Assembly (NCBI GenBank): GCA_946406115.1 | Contig: OX291549.1 | Span: 18,809,901-18,873,900 of the forward strand | Direction of reading: 5' to 3' | Length of the DNA: 64,000 nt | From: Apoda limacodes | Lineage: Eukaryota; Arthropoda; Insecta; Lepidoptera; Limacodidae | Notes under the pieces: model-generated | Database searches by the model: none | Told to the model about the DNA's origin: nothing | The model's input: the letters and a program-made list of their open reading frames with translations, nothing else | Shown here: positions 33,161 through 44,764 of the stretch, in pieces | Position numbering within the stretch: position 1 is the stretch's first letter | Layout: each line of letters opens with the position of its first letter | Position numbers and translations under genes: made by a program

Positions 33161-33879
33161 GGTTTGAACTCTAGATCGTCACCTCATTGTCTTTTTTTTC
33201 TGTATAAGACAAATATTATTATCGAGGATATTCCATTAACAAAACTCGTAGGTTTTAGCAAAAAAGTAAAGCATGTGCAAGGCCTTTTATTATCATTCCA
33301 CAAAAGAAATTATTATAATTTCATTTCGGTTACAAGAAATGTCTGCGAGGAAGTTATTTACCAAAGAAAAAAACGTTCTTCACGGTAAAAGAGGATTTCT
33401 TTAACCAAACGAATTTTTATTAACTCAAGACAACATCTTTTCATATATGCGGGCAAAATCGTTATATAAGAAGACTGGTGTTTTTTAAATATTAATTTTG
33501 AAGAAACAAGTGGAAAGAAAAATCCATTTTAGTATAAAATAAAAAAAAATCCCAGCAATACCTGGGGTTTTAATTAACAAGATTTTTTGTCTTTGATGAA
33601 AATGTATGAAGGCGCTTAAATTAAAAGTGTCAACACTCTCAATGTAAGAAAATTAATATCTTGAATTAGAATAGAATTACTAAAAGTAAAATTATATTGT
33701 TTTCGTGCAATCTCCGATCGCTTTGCTTTTACCAAACCTGTTCTACCCGTAAGAACTAGAAAAGCCTGCTTCAATACTACAAAATTGATGGTAAACAACA
33801 ACATTCAAATCCAAGATACAGCGGCGTTTTCTTTAGATAAGATTTTCAGTTTCGTGACAGGAGATTCAAGATTTCTTTT

Positions 33880-35058
33880 TTTTTAATACCACTAAGGTGG
33901 TAAATAAGCTTACGGTCCGCCTGTTGGTAAGCGGGCACCGTAGCCTTTGGACGCTTGCAACACCAGGGGTCACTATCGCGCGTTGCCTACCCTTCAAAAA
34001 TCTAATAACTTCTTTCTTGAAGAACCCCATACTGTAGTCTTCAGAGAAAACCTTGGCAGGGAGCTCATTCCACAACTGTTGGTCCTCTGAAACCGGACTG
34101 TACGCGATCATTTAAAGTGTGAGAAGGAATTCCCTGCCGATGGCGAGCGGTGCGATGGTAGAAAGTAGCCGTAGGCATCATTTCGAACAATTCCTCAGAT
34201 AACATCAAATTGTAAAATAATAATAAGTAATAAATATTTTTGGACATTACACACAGCGCTGTCTAGCCCAAAAGTAAGCAAAGCTTGTGTTATAGGTACT
34301 AGACAACGGATAGAAATACATAAATATTACTTTTTTTTGTAAATACATACATATCATACATAAATACACCCAGAATCAAGACAAACACAAATGTTTATAG
34401 TATCACATAAATGTCCAGTGCGGGAATCGAACCCACACCCTCTACACAGCAGCTGACCACACTACCAACTAGGCTGCGAGGGTAGAACACACACAGAGAG
34501 GCAAAGTCTCTCGTAAGATTTAAGGGCTCGATACGGAGGATGAGTTTGGGATCTTCGACAATTCTCTTAGCTCGTCGTTGAACCGAGTCAAAAGGGCCAA
34601 GCTAGTATCCGGGTGCACCCGCCCAGAGATGGCAGCAGTACTCCATATGGGGCCGAACTTGCGAATTGTAAATCCGCACAGTTTTGCCCCGACGTGAAGT
34701 ACTGCTCCACTCTGTTGTGTACACCTAGTTTTTTGGACGCCAGCTTCACCTTGTCTTGCAAATGATCTCGGAACTGAACATCGCTGGAGATGTCAACACC
34801 AAGGCTCGCAATGATTTTGGAGATAGAGAGGGGAGTGTTTTGGAATTGTGGGACCACAGTGAATGGGGTTTTCTTAGCGGTGAATGCGCATACTTGTGGC
34901 TTTGTAGGGTTGAATCGGACCAAGTTTTCCCGTCCCCAGTCAGAGACCTTGGACAGAGTGGTCTCGATTTGAGACACAAGTTCTCTACGCTGGTAGGAAA
35001 TTATACATTTGGTTCCAATATGAAATGTTTTTGTGTGAAACTGTAAATATTTCAACAA
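33880..35058 (-). pseudogene. Jockey-type LINE ORF2 remnant, interrupted by a SINE
   Basis: On the minus strand 34588-35058 encodes the part after the polymerase site: KVSDWGRENLVRFNPTK, then SLGVDISSDVQFRDHL and a frame change before the QVRPHMEYC-like region. Beyond the SINE (34225-34485) the C-terminus continues as LFEMMPTATFYH, LWNELPAKVFSEDYSMGF and FLKGRQR. At the left (33880) a T-run marks the poly(A) 3' end. The endonuclease and the catalytic FADD box are missing, so the copy is 5'-truncated and dead. Confidence 0.9.
34225..34485 (-). mobile_element. tRNA-related SINE inserted in a LINE
   Basis: In reverse the element starts with CTCGCAGCCTAGTTGGTAGT (A box), then GTGGGTTCGATTCCCGCAC (B box), GTGTTTGTCTTGATTCTGGG, CACAAGCTTTGCTTAC and a tail with AATATTTATTACTTATT. 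Comparison with the uninterrupted LINE copy at 52105-52145 shows the insertion point within TTGTA-AGCGGTAGAACAC. Confidence 0.88.
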
Positions 35059-35059
35059 G

Positions 35060-36070
35060 GTAATACTAAAAAAGAACTACTATTGCAGTGACAGAGTTTC
35101 ACATGTATATATATTATTGTTTTCTGTACTATTTATTTTATTGTATCTTACATGCAAAAGAAAACTGTCACGTTTTCACACAAAAAAAATTATATTTGAA
35201 CCAAATCTATTATTTCCAGTCACCACTTACACCAAAACACTATTTACAAACTTAAGTGTTGCCATTAAAAACTCTATTTAATATTTATAAATAATTTATT
35301 AACTACTTTTTGTTTATTAACTAATTACTTTCATCCAAATAAATAATGAACTCCTGTTCTCATACAAATCTTTTTCATAACATAACATACAAGTTGAAGA
35401 ATTATAATTTTCATAACTTCTAACAGTACAGCTAACATTCGGTTCAATAGAAATTGCCACACCAGTGATAGCCTGCAACAACGTAATAAACATTCAGTTA
35501 ATATAAAAAAAAAAAGTATGCTTAGCAATAATGTGATTTTTTTTAATTTTTAGCTAGAACACTTTGCAGATAAGGGACGGGGGAAGGAAACAATACAATT
35601 TTTCCCGTCAAAAATATGTCAGACTAATATAAAAAATGTAGATTTAGAATACACAAACATAGTCAGTTCATATGACATCTGATTTTCCGAATTAACCCTG
35701 CTTGCCCAAGGCAAATAGGTATTTTACTTTTACTTAGCCGTAAAATAACTACAAGCGACCGAAAATCAACACGAGACGAGATCACCATATACACTATACA
35801 TAGCGCAGTCTGTCGATTTGTCTTAGTATCGAACGTATCCCAAGACTATTTCTTATTTAAATTTTACACAGCCGTTTATCTTATATACAAACCAAGTACT
35901 GACTGATATCTTTCCAAAATAAAAGCAGAGTTTCCTGCAAATTCCTACATGTTTTAAATATTGTATCGTAACCAGATAGGACATAGGAAACATACAACTA
36001 AGCTAAATTATCCTTGTCAAAAGAGTAAATACTTACGATGCTTTTGAATGGCATCCCACGATTTCTTGTG
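35060..36070. other. AT-rich DNA, nothing recognised
   Basis: No gene or RNA and no assignable repeat. This interval has no evident counterpart in C2. Confidence 0.45.
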
Positions 36071-36239
36071 GCATTTCTCGACTCCCGAATGCACGAATCT
36101 GGAGTACTCCAGACTTTTCGCAATAAGCTCCTCTGTGCTTCCTTTCAGTCCGGTTCAAAGTTTAGAAGCGTGCAAATGTTAAAGCGTGAAGCAATAAGAC
36201 AATTTATTTCAGGAAATTGGAGACTCATTGGATAATAAA

Positions 36240-36541
36240 TCCTACTAATATTATAAATGTGAAAGTTTGTATGTCTGGATGGATGTTTATTACTTAATCA
36301 CGCTTTAACCACTGGACGCATCGGTATGAAACTTGGCATACACATAGGTTAGGTCCTCGAATAGCATAAAGGCTACTTTTTATCCCAAAAAATTCAATAG
36401 TTCCCTCGGGAATAACTATAACAGAGTTTAAAGAACAGTAGATGTAGCTATAACTTGCTATAGCAAACTTCATTAGTATAATTAAGGAGTTTCATGCCGA
36501 TAACCGAATTCAGGGCGGGCGGAGCCGCTAGCAAAGTCTAG
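36240..36541 (+). mobile_element. Helitron-like element, full length (302 bp), with empty site
   Basis: The 5' end is TCCTACTAATATTATAAATG and the 3' end GGAGCCGCTAGCAAAGTCTAG. It is flanked by A on the left and T on the right, as Helitrons are. In C2 the same flanks are joined directly at 50016/50017 (AATAAA then AAGAATATAAATTTTA). It is non-autonomous, with no rep/helicase coding. Confidence 0.9.
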
Positions 36542-37079
36542 TACAATATAAATTTTACCCAATTAATTACATTGCATTAACTGAGAAGGGTGTGTTGAAT
36601 GTAATTATTTTAATGAATATACTTTTTAATGCAACTCCGACACGCCAACACTAATAACATATTTGCTTCAATATGCTATGCGACGACGATATCATCCATG
36701 CATGTATGAGCCACTTGGCTCCCCTGATCATTGGCTCATCTGAACTTAGGTGCCAGCCACAAAACCCGACTGCATGAATATTTCGCATCGTACCCGCGGA
36801 GGCAATCTGATTTAAATCCCGACATTTGCAAGAATATCTGAGACGATTCTCGTGGGTATGGAATGTTTAATTCCTAACTATGGTGAGAGTAGGTACCTAC
36901 CGAAGATGCTTATTTATTACACAGGCCTGCAAACATCAATATTTCTGTTGTAGAAGAATGCCGTGGAGAACTTGTGTCAAATATCAAGTTCACTTTGACG
37001 GAGAACGGAAAACTTGGACTGATTCAACCCAACAAGTTCTACGCGTTCACGATAACTTCATTTACTCTGGCTCTATAAG

Positions 37080-37380
37080 ATAAGATTTCTCCCAGCTTCA
37101 AGGACATTAAGATCTTTAGAGTTGATCTCCGTTGTCGGTAAATTCCGATAACAGCCAAGTTGGCATCCAGGACAGTTATACTCAACCGATCGAAGCAAGC
37201 AGTCCTTAACTTGGAGGCAAACGGCTACTCTATAACTCGTAAATCCGGCCTTAAATGGAGAACAACTGACATCGTTGGGCGTCATAATTTTTGGCGGTTA
37301 CATCTAGATTTCAGCTTCGACCATATGACTCGATTTAGAGAAAAGCTGTGAGAATAGTTGATGATCCCAAACTCACAAGC
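37080..37380 (+). pseudogene. Jockey-type LINE remnant, old
   Basis: The right end encodes a piece like KAVRIVDDPKLTS, matching the IVDDPKL motif of the Jockey-type LINE copies at 34 and 52 kb but on the other strand. The rest is heavily decayed. It is paralogous to 50370-50720. Confidence 0.65.
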
Positions 37381-37449
37381 CGTATTCAGTAGTAGCTAGT
37401 ACAGTTTTTATAAACTTTTGTTGCTATACATTTTTGGGTTGCTGGCCCC

Positions 37450-37622
37450 TGACTAAGCAAAGCTTGTATTATAAAAACCGGACAACGGATACAAATACTT
37501 AAATACTTTTTTTTATAAATACATACTATATGTACACATAAATAAATCCAGACTCAAGACAAACACAAATGTTTCTCACATAAATATTTGTCCAGTGCGG
37601 GAATCGAACCAACATACACTAT
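37450..37622 (-). mobile_element. tRNA-related SINE, truncated head
   Basis: In reverse it has GGTTCGATTCCCGCACTGGA (B box), GTGTTTGTCTTGAGTCTGG and CAAGCTTTGC. The A box is missing. Confidence 0.8.
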
Positions 37623-37644
37623 ATTATAGCTATATATAAAAGAT

Positions 37645-37700
37645 TTAACTGACTGACTGACTTACTAACTAATTGACTGACTGACGACTGACGACTATGA
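37645..37700. repeat. (GACT)n-like microsatellite
   Basis: An imperfect run of ACTGACTGACTGAC and related tetramers with interruptions. Confidence 0.9.
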
Positions 37701-39582
37701 GAGATGAAAAAATATATTAAAAGCAGGTTTAAAAAAATATGCTTATTTTCTGTATAATATTCACAGAGACCTTTTTTATGTTAAACAAGGGTTCGGTAAC
37801 TCTTTATTAAAATTATAATGTTGTAACCCTCACCCTGGTTAGGGTTAACAAAAGGTTTTTTTTCGAAAATTTATACTAAGACAAATAACACGCAATATTA
37901 CATTTCGCCACCTAAAAATATTGAGTCAGCCTCTATATCGCCTTACTGCTAGCTAGCAACCCTTTTTGCCTATTGACTCAGAATAAGGCTTGGCCTCAGC
38001 ATTTTCTATTGTTTTCATCTGTATCCCTAAGGTATTTAGATTACAGATTATTTCCATATATTTAGAGAGTATAAATAATATGTATACTTATTACCACTGC
38101 CAGTCTAAGAAGTAAGTAGGTACATTTTTCTCACAAATAAGCTTGTAAACTAGAAATACTATTATTTTTACAAACAAGCTTTCATCAAAGCCTGGATAAC
38201 CAGACCAGAGTACTTGTCAAGACAAATGAAACAAGCACAAACTTGATAGGGCAGCGTCGTTTCGTTACAGAGGTCCTAAGGCCACCTAGCAGCTCCATCA
38301 TCAGACCAGTTTTATGACATCATCATATTGCAGTGTCAGCCGATTTACGTATGTATGCGAAATTTTAACTCAATCGTAAAAATTTAACTTACAAGAATTG
38401 ATTACATACAACGGGACAGATGAACTGGAACAGACAGGAACTGGATCTGAAGAACTAAATAAAAGCCAGTAAAAAACACCCTTTTTTTCAAAGAGGGTAA
38501 TTATATAATTTAAATTTGAAACCTGTAAACTCGGTTGCATTTCAAAACTAATTTTTGAATGATCTTTGATGGTCGAACAGACATACTCACAGGCAAACAG
38601 TGTAGGCTTAGTGATAGCGTTTTGTGGGCTCCCTTGGGTACGGAAACCTAATTATCAGCTATATTGAGAACATACTTTTTTGGAAACTGGTTAGAATTAT
38701 CAATCACAGCTAAAAAAACCATTCGTATGTAGTACATACTTCGAGTTTTGGAATCTATCCTATGGACTGCACAATAAACTTACAAAATTGACCATCTTTA
38801 GGACGAGACAATGTTAACCTATTATATCTTTCCTCGTAGACAAGACACTACAGTTTCGCTTCGTCTCTGTCACACTTTTACGACCTTTTTTTAGCAACTG
38901 ACTAATAATGCACTGTCCAGTCCTTTATGTCTATGGTACGTACTAATTAAAGTTATTTTTTTTATTAAGTCCTTCCTAAAATAAACAGAGCGTTAACAGA
39001 ATATCCAATTACCTCTGAGAATTTAAATGTTCCTTTTTCCAGAAATTCAGCCAAGTTTTAGATTTAGGAATGTTATTAAGTAGGAGATTTCAATTATTGA
39101 ATTTCCAATATTTCGGCACGGTTTTAATAAGTACGATGGGTCAGCCAGTAATAAATTTATACAATTAGTTGACTTCCGAGTGGGTCAGTAAAATTTCTAT
39201 ATATATATATATATCTATATATCCCGACACTTCTAATAACCACTATTTCCTCTGTAATCTATTATTTATGATACAAACTACCGACAGTAATATAACTATA
39301 AAAATCGCCTCCTCAATCATAATGACACACAACCGAACCGGCATGTAAGATGTCGCGTCACAAAAAAGATTTTGTGAAAGCCGCACTCATTGGCCAGTGT
39401 GTACTCGGAACACTAAAACTGTAAGGGTTCTTATATACTTACGTAGGTTCATATCTTATAATGTATGTTAAATTTTCTTCGCCTTTTTTATATTTTATGT
39501 GTAATAAAGAATTTTCGAGATCAAAGTCGTTGGTTGCTACGATTTAGAAATCTGTTAAAAGGATACTTATTACATCTATTCT

Positions 39583-39650
39583 AGGGTTCCGTAGTTGAAT
39601 GTTAAAAACATAGCCCTTATAGTAACGTTATATCTGTCTACTTGTCCTTA
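39583..39650 (+). mobile_element. GGGTTCCGTACC-family head fragment
   Basis: CTAGGGTTCCGTAGTTGAAT, then CATAGCCCTTATAGTA and TATCTGTCTACTTGTCC form a truncated head. Confidence 0.6.
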
Positions 39651-39915
39651 TATATTAATTATTAATTCCTTACTTATTTTTGACATTTGCTTATCAAACA
39701 CCACGAAGTTTTAAAGACATATTTAAAGAATAAATTTCCAGTTGTACAGTGTGCCAATTTTATATTAAATTGTAAAGTTTAAAAGTGAAACGGTATTCTA
39801 GTTTTTTATACAAATGGTCTCAAATAAGATTTTAATTTAATAAAATATATTTTTCCGGATTTTAGAATAACACATCGATATTCGGCTTGAGATCATGTCT
39901 ACAAAATTTGACAGT

Positions 39916-40090
39916 GTTTGATCTGTAAATATTAAAAACGAATGAGAAATTTGTCTGTATGGAGCACACTGCGAGACACCGGTTTGATCAGTAAATGTCA
40001 AAAACGAATGAGAAATTCGTCTGTATAGAGCACACTGCGAGACACCGGTTTGATCAGTAAATGTCAAAAACGAATGACAAATTCGTTCGT
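39916..40090 (+). repeat. 66-bp tandem repeat, about 2.6 copies, A2 only
   Basis: Units start at 39916, 39982 and 40048 with GTTTGATCAGTAAATGTCAA; the spacing is exactly 66 bp. A1 has one unit at the same place (from 21917). The minus-strand 76-codon frame at 39837-40067 is a by-product of the unit being a multiple of three. Confidence 0.95.
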
Positions 40091-40384
40091 ATACTTTTCA
40101 TCAAACGTATTTTATTAAAGCAAACTAAAAGCATAGCAAAAATAAAAGCCAACGTTAGCGAATAAACAACTAATGGAGACTTAAGTGAAACTTAAAACTA
40201 ATTAAGCCGAAGGACTTATTTTATCATCGGAGAACGTCCAATTAAAATGGTTTTCAATGACAGTTGTTATAATGATTAATGGTATAAAATTATTACTGTT
40301 TATGAAGGAAATTTAGACATTTCTTTCGTTGCCTAAATTAGATACCTATTACAAAAAAATTCATTTTGTATGGAGAGTGACGAG

Positions 40385-40582
40385 TAATTTATTTATTTTT
40401 TGTATAAGGGACGAAGATCGTAGGCTACTTTACTTTACCGCGGAGAAGTTCCCACAGGAATAACTATAGTAACCGAATTTCATATGGAGTTACTAACTAT
40501 AACTACAGCTATAGCTTGCCATAGCAAACTTTCTTACTATAAAACCGAATTTAGCGCGGGCGGAGCCGCTGTCAACAACTAG
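40385..40582 (+). mobile_element. Helitron-like element, 5'-truncated (shared with A1)
   Basis: Ends GGAGCCGCTGTCAACAACTAG, then T. It is the paralogue of 22240-22419. Confidence 0.75.
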
Positions 40583-40869
40583 TATTAATAAAAACGACAA
40601 TTTACAAGTTTCCTACCATTGCTACATTGATACCTAACAATTATCAAGTTGCTGGAAGTGACCTAGATTTTGATGATCAGTGAGTGAGGAAGCAAGATAC
40701 GAATTGAGATATTGCAATCGATATTGCGATCGTCCGTCTGCCTCAAAACTCAATTAAAACAATCGTGTTGGAATTTGGCAAGCAATTTGGGTTTACATTA
40801 TAATGCAATATGCAATATGGAAACTACTAGTCTACTAAACACAACGTTATATGACTCTAGTCAAATATT

Positions 40870-41105
40870 TACGGTCACATGTGAGACGGACCATCACGCC
40901 ATTATCATAAAAGCGCCATCTAGCGAAAATAGTCTAGATTATTAATAGGAAAATTTACACATTTGTTTATGGATAACGGTGTCCGAAGTTATGCAACGTC
41001 TGGCTTGGTCAGGCGTCGGATGGGTGACCGCTTAGCGGTGTTCGTGAATTACATAAATGGTGATACGGAACCCACAGTGCGCTAGTCCGACTAGCACATG
41101 AATTA
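40870..41105 (+). mobile_element. 3' half of GGGTTCCGTACC-family element with 5S-like module
   Basis: The 5S-like part (40984-41036) reads CCGAAGTTATGCAACGTC and GGATGGGTGACCGCTTAG. It is followed by the family tail GTGCGCTAGTCCGACTAGCA. It is the paralogue of 22930-23207. Confidence 0.8.
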
Positions 41106-41781
41106 TTTTTGTAGTTTAACTCCATTTAAATGTGATAAGGGCCTGCTCATGCAAATCTGAGCCCGGTTAAAGAACGTGGTTCTGAAATTTGTTTAATTTC
41201 TCAGACGAAAGTATAAAGTGGACACTGACAGTTGACTCGATCCACAACTTATGCTATGCTAGAATATTAAACTACGCTCGGAGTTGTCTTTCAAGGATCA
41301 GAAATGAAGAGATCTGATGAAGAACCAAAGTTACAGACGTAGCTCACAGAATAATTAAGCTAAAGTGACAATCGGTTTTAAGGTTTCAAGGGTGCTGAAT
41401 TCAAATCTTTTTACAAAACTCATGCAGCAGTTGTTAACCCTTTTTTTAATATTTCTTACTTTCAACGAGTTAAGAAGAAAGATATTTTAACCTCATTTTC
41501 ATGTTAGTATTATATATTATTATATTTACTTCATTATATTACCTACTAAGTTATTAGATTATGCCGCTTACGTAACTGTTTTGCTCTAAAGATTGAGTAC
41601 CTACCTTTATACTCTTAGATATTCTATCATTTCGTCGAATGTGATCCTTTCTGCACAAAGACTTCGGTATCTATCTTCATAAATCTATATGAATCGTGAC
41701 CTGAGTGCTAATCTAAATCCAATGGGTGCTCTCTGAATTTCCCGGGAATATTAATTAAATTAATATAGTACCTAAATATAT

Positions 41782-42010
41782 TAGCAAAGCCTAAACAATC
41801 TTTCATTCAGTTGGCCGCCGAAGATGTCTAGACAGAGCCATCGTAAGGTAAGGTGTGTGGCGAGACAGGTAGCGAGTGCACCCGACACCCTATAGCGTCA
41901 ATATGGCTTGTCGGGTGCTGTCTGCACGTCAAACATTTTGTCGCCGTGAATTCGGCGAGACAAAGACGATGACGGAATGTATGAATGATTTAGCTGTATT
42001 ATTATACGAC
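41782..42010 (+). mobile_element. MITE, uninterrupted copy
   Basis: The left end AGCCTAAACAATCTTTCATTC faces an imperfect right end ATGAATGATTTAGCTG. It is the empty-site counterpart of the nested copy at 25063-25636. Confidence 0.75.
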
Positions 42011-42487
42011 ATTCCATGTAATTATGTAAAGCTATCATTTATTATTATTTAAGTAGGTATTTATTTTAAATATTTTATGTTTTTAACAGACTTCAAAAGG
42101 GCGTTCTCTGTTTGACCTGTATGTATCAAATCAAAAATTATATTACTTTATCTTGTTTTTATGTTCTAAGACACTAAAACTGCTGAAAAAAATAATGTGT
42201 ACATAGAATTGAATTAGGAGGTTTATATACTTTATATAAAACAAATTGAGAAACCCCCGTTTATTTAGATAATCCTTTTAATAAACATTTTATTTAACAT
42301 AATATAATTCCATTTTTAAAAATAATCCTCCATTATCATAACATCGTCCAAGTAACAAAACAAGTTTTTAGAAAAAATAATTACTCACCCGGCATAATGT
42401 ACCGAAGTGATGGATGTGACATAAAATGTTTCTCTCCAACAAGTTAACATAGTCTTTGATTAATAAAAATATTCGGTTGTATTTTTT

Positions 42488-42912
42488 TTTTGCTATGGGT
42501 ATAACGTAGTATATACATGAATAATACTTTATTTTACAGTACATGCCTTTTAGAACAAAGGGCAAATCAAACATTTGCCTAGTCTAAACGGAAATCTATT
42601 CTAGACTTTGATGCTAGAGGTCTGAAAATTGACATGGGACTACTTATTATAAATACTAAAATACTAGGATAATATAATAAGATTTTTGATAAATAACCCC
42701 CCACCCTTTAACTTAGGGGATAAATGTTTGTATGGATTTTCCCATACAAACTTAATTTCGTGATAAAGATCTGAAAATTATACAAGTACAAAAATACGTG
42801 TATTAAGTTTAAAAAAAATAATTCCTCAACCCCTTAAATTAGGGGATAAAAGTGTATGTGGGGCTTTCGTCAGGTTTCAGAATATTACTACATTATTATA
42901 CTTAAGTACTTC
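42488..42912. other. Unassigned DNA with a paired AGGGGATAAA motif
   Basis: TTAACTTAGGGGATAAATG near 42710 and TTAAATTAGGGGATAAAAG near 42835 are similar direct repeats about 120 bp apart. They probably belong to a dispersed repeat that cannot be named. Confidence 0.4.
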
Positions 42913-43084
42913 GACGAGGCTCGCACTGTCAAAAAGTTATCAGATCTCATGTAGAGCCAAGCTTCTAACGCTACACGCCCTAACTCTACAAGCCCTTAAT
43001 TTACAAACTCTACACCTTAGTCAAAATATATGGCTTGGCCGTTTCGCTGAGGTCGGATAACTTTTTGACAGAGCGAGCCTCGTC
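42913..43084. mobile_element. MITE, 172 bp, 29-bp inverted repeats
   Basis: The left end GACGAGGCTCGCACTGTC continuing to GTTATC is matched in reverse at the right end at 28 of 29 positions. The centre is non-coding and rich in short CTCTAC or CTACA words. No target duplication is obvious. Confidence 0.93.
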
Positions 43085-43279
43085 CTGGCAACATTTTACA
43101 TGAAAATGTTTTAGTGGGATTATAATTTTAACGTTACGGGTGAAATTTTTGCAAAGTTAAGCTAATAAATTATTCCCTTTTTTCTACAGAAATTAAATAT
43201 TTATATGATGGCATTTTACAAATAGTTTACTGTTATTTAATATCTCGTCGTACTATCTTATTAACTTCCAAGCTCTCAG

Positions 43280-43830
43280 GAATTTTGTTTACTATTCATG
43301 TCACATATTTAATTTAATTCTTTAGAAATATGAGTACATTTTATCTTGAGTAATCTCAGATAAAGCTCCATAATGGTAAGGCTTTAGTTAATTGTGGCTT
43401 AACGGAGCTACAGCTCAGAGTTGGGGCGAGCTAATTCATTTTATTCCCACAATACACATACACTGTAGCTGTAACACACAATACATAGATATTATACTTA
43501 AGCCCACAACATTTCTTCACGGTTTAATTACGAAAGAAGCTTACTCATTTTGGTAAGCTTCTTAGCAATTTTGCTTTTTCCACCCTTACGACTTTATCAT
43601 TAGATGCTCGGTATTGAAGCCACTTTCCTTAAATAATATTTTAATTCACATCGGATGATTTATTTTATATTTACTATTCTAATACTAAGGTAACTACTCA
43701 AATAGCTTTGTTTGTCTGTCTGTTACTTTTTACGACTAAAGTGCTAAAAAGATTTCGGAAGAAGGAGAATGGACATTTTTATATTAACTTGGTCTATCCG
43801 CTGCCAAGATTTCTCTGACATTTATTGCTT
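43280..43830 (-). repeat. Duplicated block I2 (inverted copy of 31895-32445)
   Basis: See block I1 for the alignment. The orientation is reversed relative to I1, although the neighbouring A and C blocks keep their orientation. This requires an inversion of this segment after or during the duplication. Confidence 0.9.
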
Positions 43831-44223
43831 ACAATGTTTCGCGTGGTGCTTCTATTTGCATCAAAATATCGGGAGTTTAAATCATCAAGTAATCACGGGA
43901 AATTAAGCCTGATAATCTAAATTTTTTTAGATTTTGCATGATGCAAACTTTGAAAATACAAGTGAGTGGAGGCCCATTAGTTAAATAATGTTGCCGTAAG
44001 TTTTTTTTACTTACATAGGATCTAAGTGGAAAATACATTTTCATCAAAAAGAAATGGATGAAAGCAATCAACCACTGTGATAAAAAAAAAGTTTTTACAC
44101 TAAATACATTTGTAGTGGCTGCAAATAAAAAGATATGACATACCTGCAAACAGGTGGACGGACACAAAAATCTAACTTTCTTATTTATAGCATTTTGGTA
44201 TGTACCAGAAATAGTTGTGATAA

Positions 44224-44422
44224 ATTCATACTGATACTACGGCCTAAACAATCATTTCATTCGATCATAAATCCGACAACGTCTAGCATATATTACATTT
44301 ATATATTACATGGGATATAGTTGGGTGTGCTCGCCACCCGTCTAGTTTCACACCTCACGATTGCTCTATCTAAACGTCTTCGATGGCCGAATGTATGAAT
44401 AAAATGATTGTTTAGGCTGTGC
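44224..44422. mobile_element. MITE, about 200 bp
   Basis: GGCCTAAACAATCATTTCATTC on the left is matched in reverse by GAATAAAATGATTGTTTAGGCT on the right. It belongs to the family of 3.15, 25.06 and 41.78 kb, and this copy has the cleanest ends. Confidence 0.9.
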
Positions 44423-44752
44423 TAATATTGTAGGTGCGAAAGTGACTTGTTTGTTTGTTCTTTCTTCATGTCATGTCAGAAAGGAGCATTCCATCAAACT
44501 AATATTTGGCACAAGGATAGTTGAAGAGATGGAAAAGGACATATTTAATTATTTGATATATTTAAGGCTATTAAATTATTTGTATTCCAAAAAATTCAAA
44601 AGTTGCCGCAGAAATAACTATAACCCATTTCGACCTGGGCAAACTATAGGTTCAGTTCTATTATTTTTATTTTTGCTAAATCATGGAGTTGCCGTAACAA
44701 TCCCTAACTGATAATCGAAATTTGCGCGGGCGGAGCTGCGGGTAAAATCCAG
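44423..44752 (+). mobile_element. Helitron-like element, decayed ends
   Basis: It starts AATATTGTAGGTGCGAAAGT and ends GCGGGCGGAGCTGCGGGTAA and AATCCAG. It directly abuts the preceding MITE. The 89-codon frame at 44442-44711 lies within it and is not a gene. Confidence 0.7.
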
Positions 44753-44764
44753 TGTTTTACTTGC

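Larger units (their letters stand above)
33165..37380 (+). repeat. Duplicated block C1 (paralogue of 47960-50640)
   Basis: Aligned segments are 33165-33480 with 47960-48400, 36075-36239 with 49868-50016, 36542-36840 with 50017-50320, and 37080-37380 with 50370-50640. Identity is visibly lower than between A1 and A2, roughly 70-80% by eye. The last segment is an old Jockey-type LINE remnant on the plus strand. Between the segments lie copy-specific insertions. Confidence 0.8.
37722..42487 (+). repeat. Duplicated block A2 (paralogue of 15757-26165)
   Basis: It aligns with A1 in the same order and orientation. It lacks the foldback, the 24.16-kb inverted-repeat element and the poly(A) insertion. 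A2-specific changes are a 66-bp tandem expansion and some local text at 38160-38470. Homology ends near TATTCGGTTGTATTTT at 42487. Confidence 0.9.

Noticed and set aside
34756..35046. Plus-strand 96-codon frame
   Set aside because: Shadow of the minus-strand Jockey-type LINE reading, which carries recognisable family motifs.
39837..40067. 76-codon minus-strand frame with internal repeats
   Set aside because: It is a by-product of the 66-bp tandem repeat, and A1 lacks it.
44442..44711. 89-codon frame
   Set aside because: It lies entirely inside a decayed Helitron-like element.
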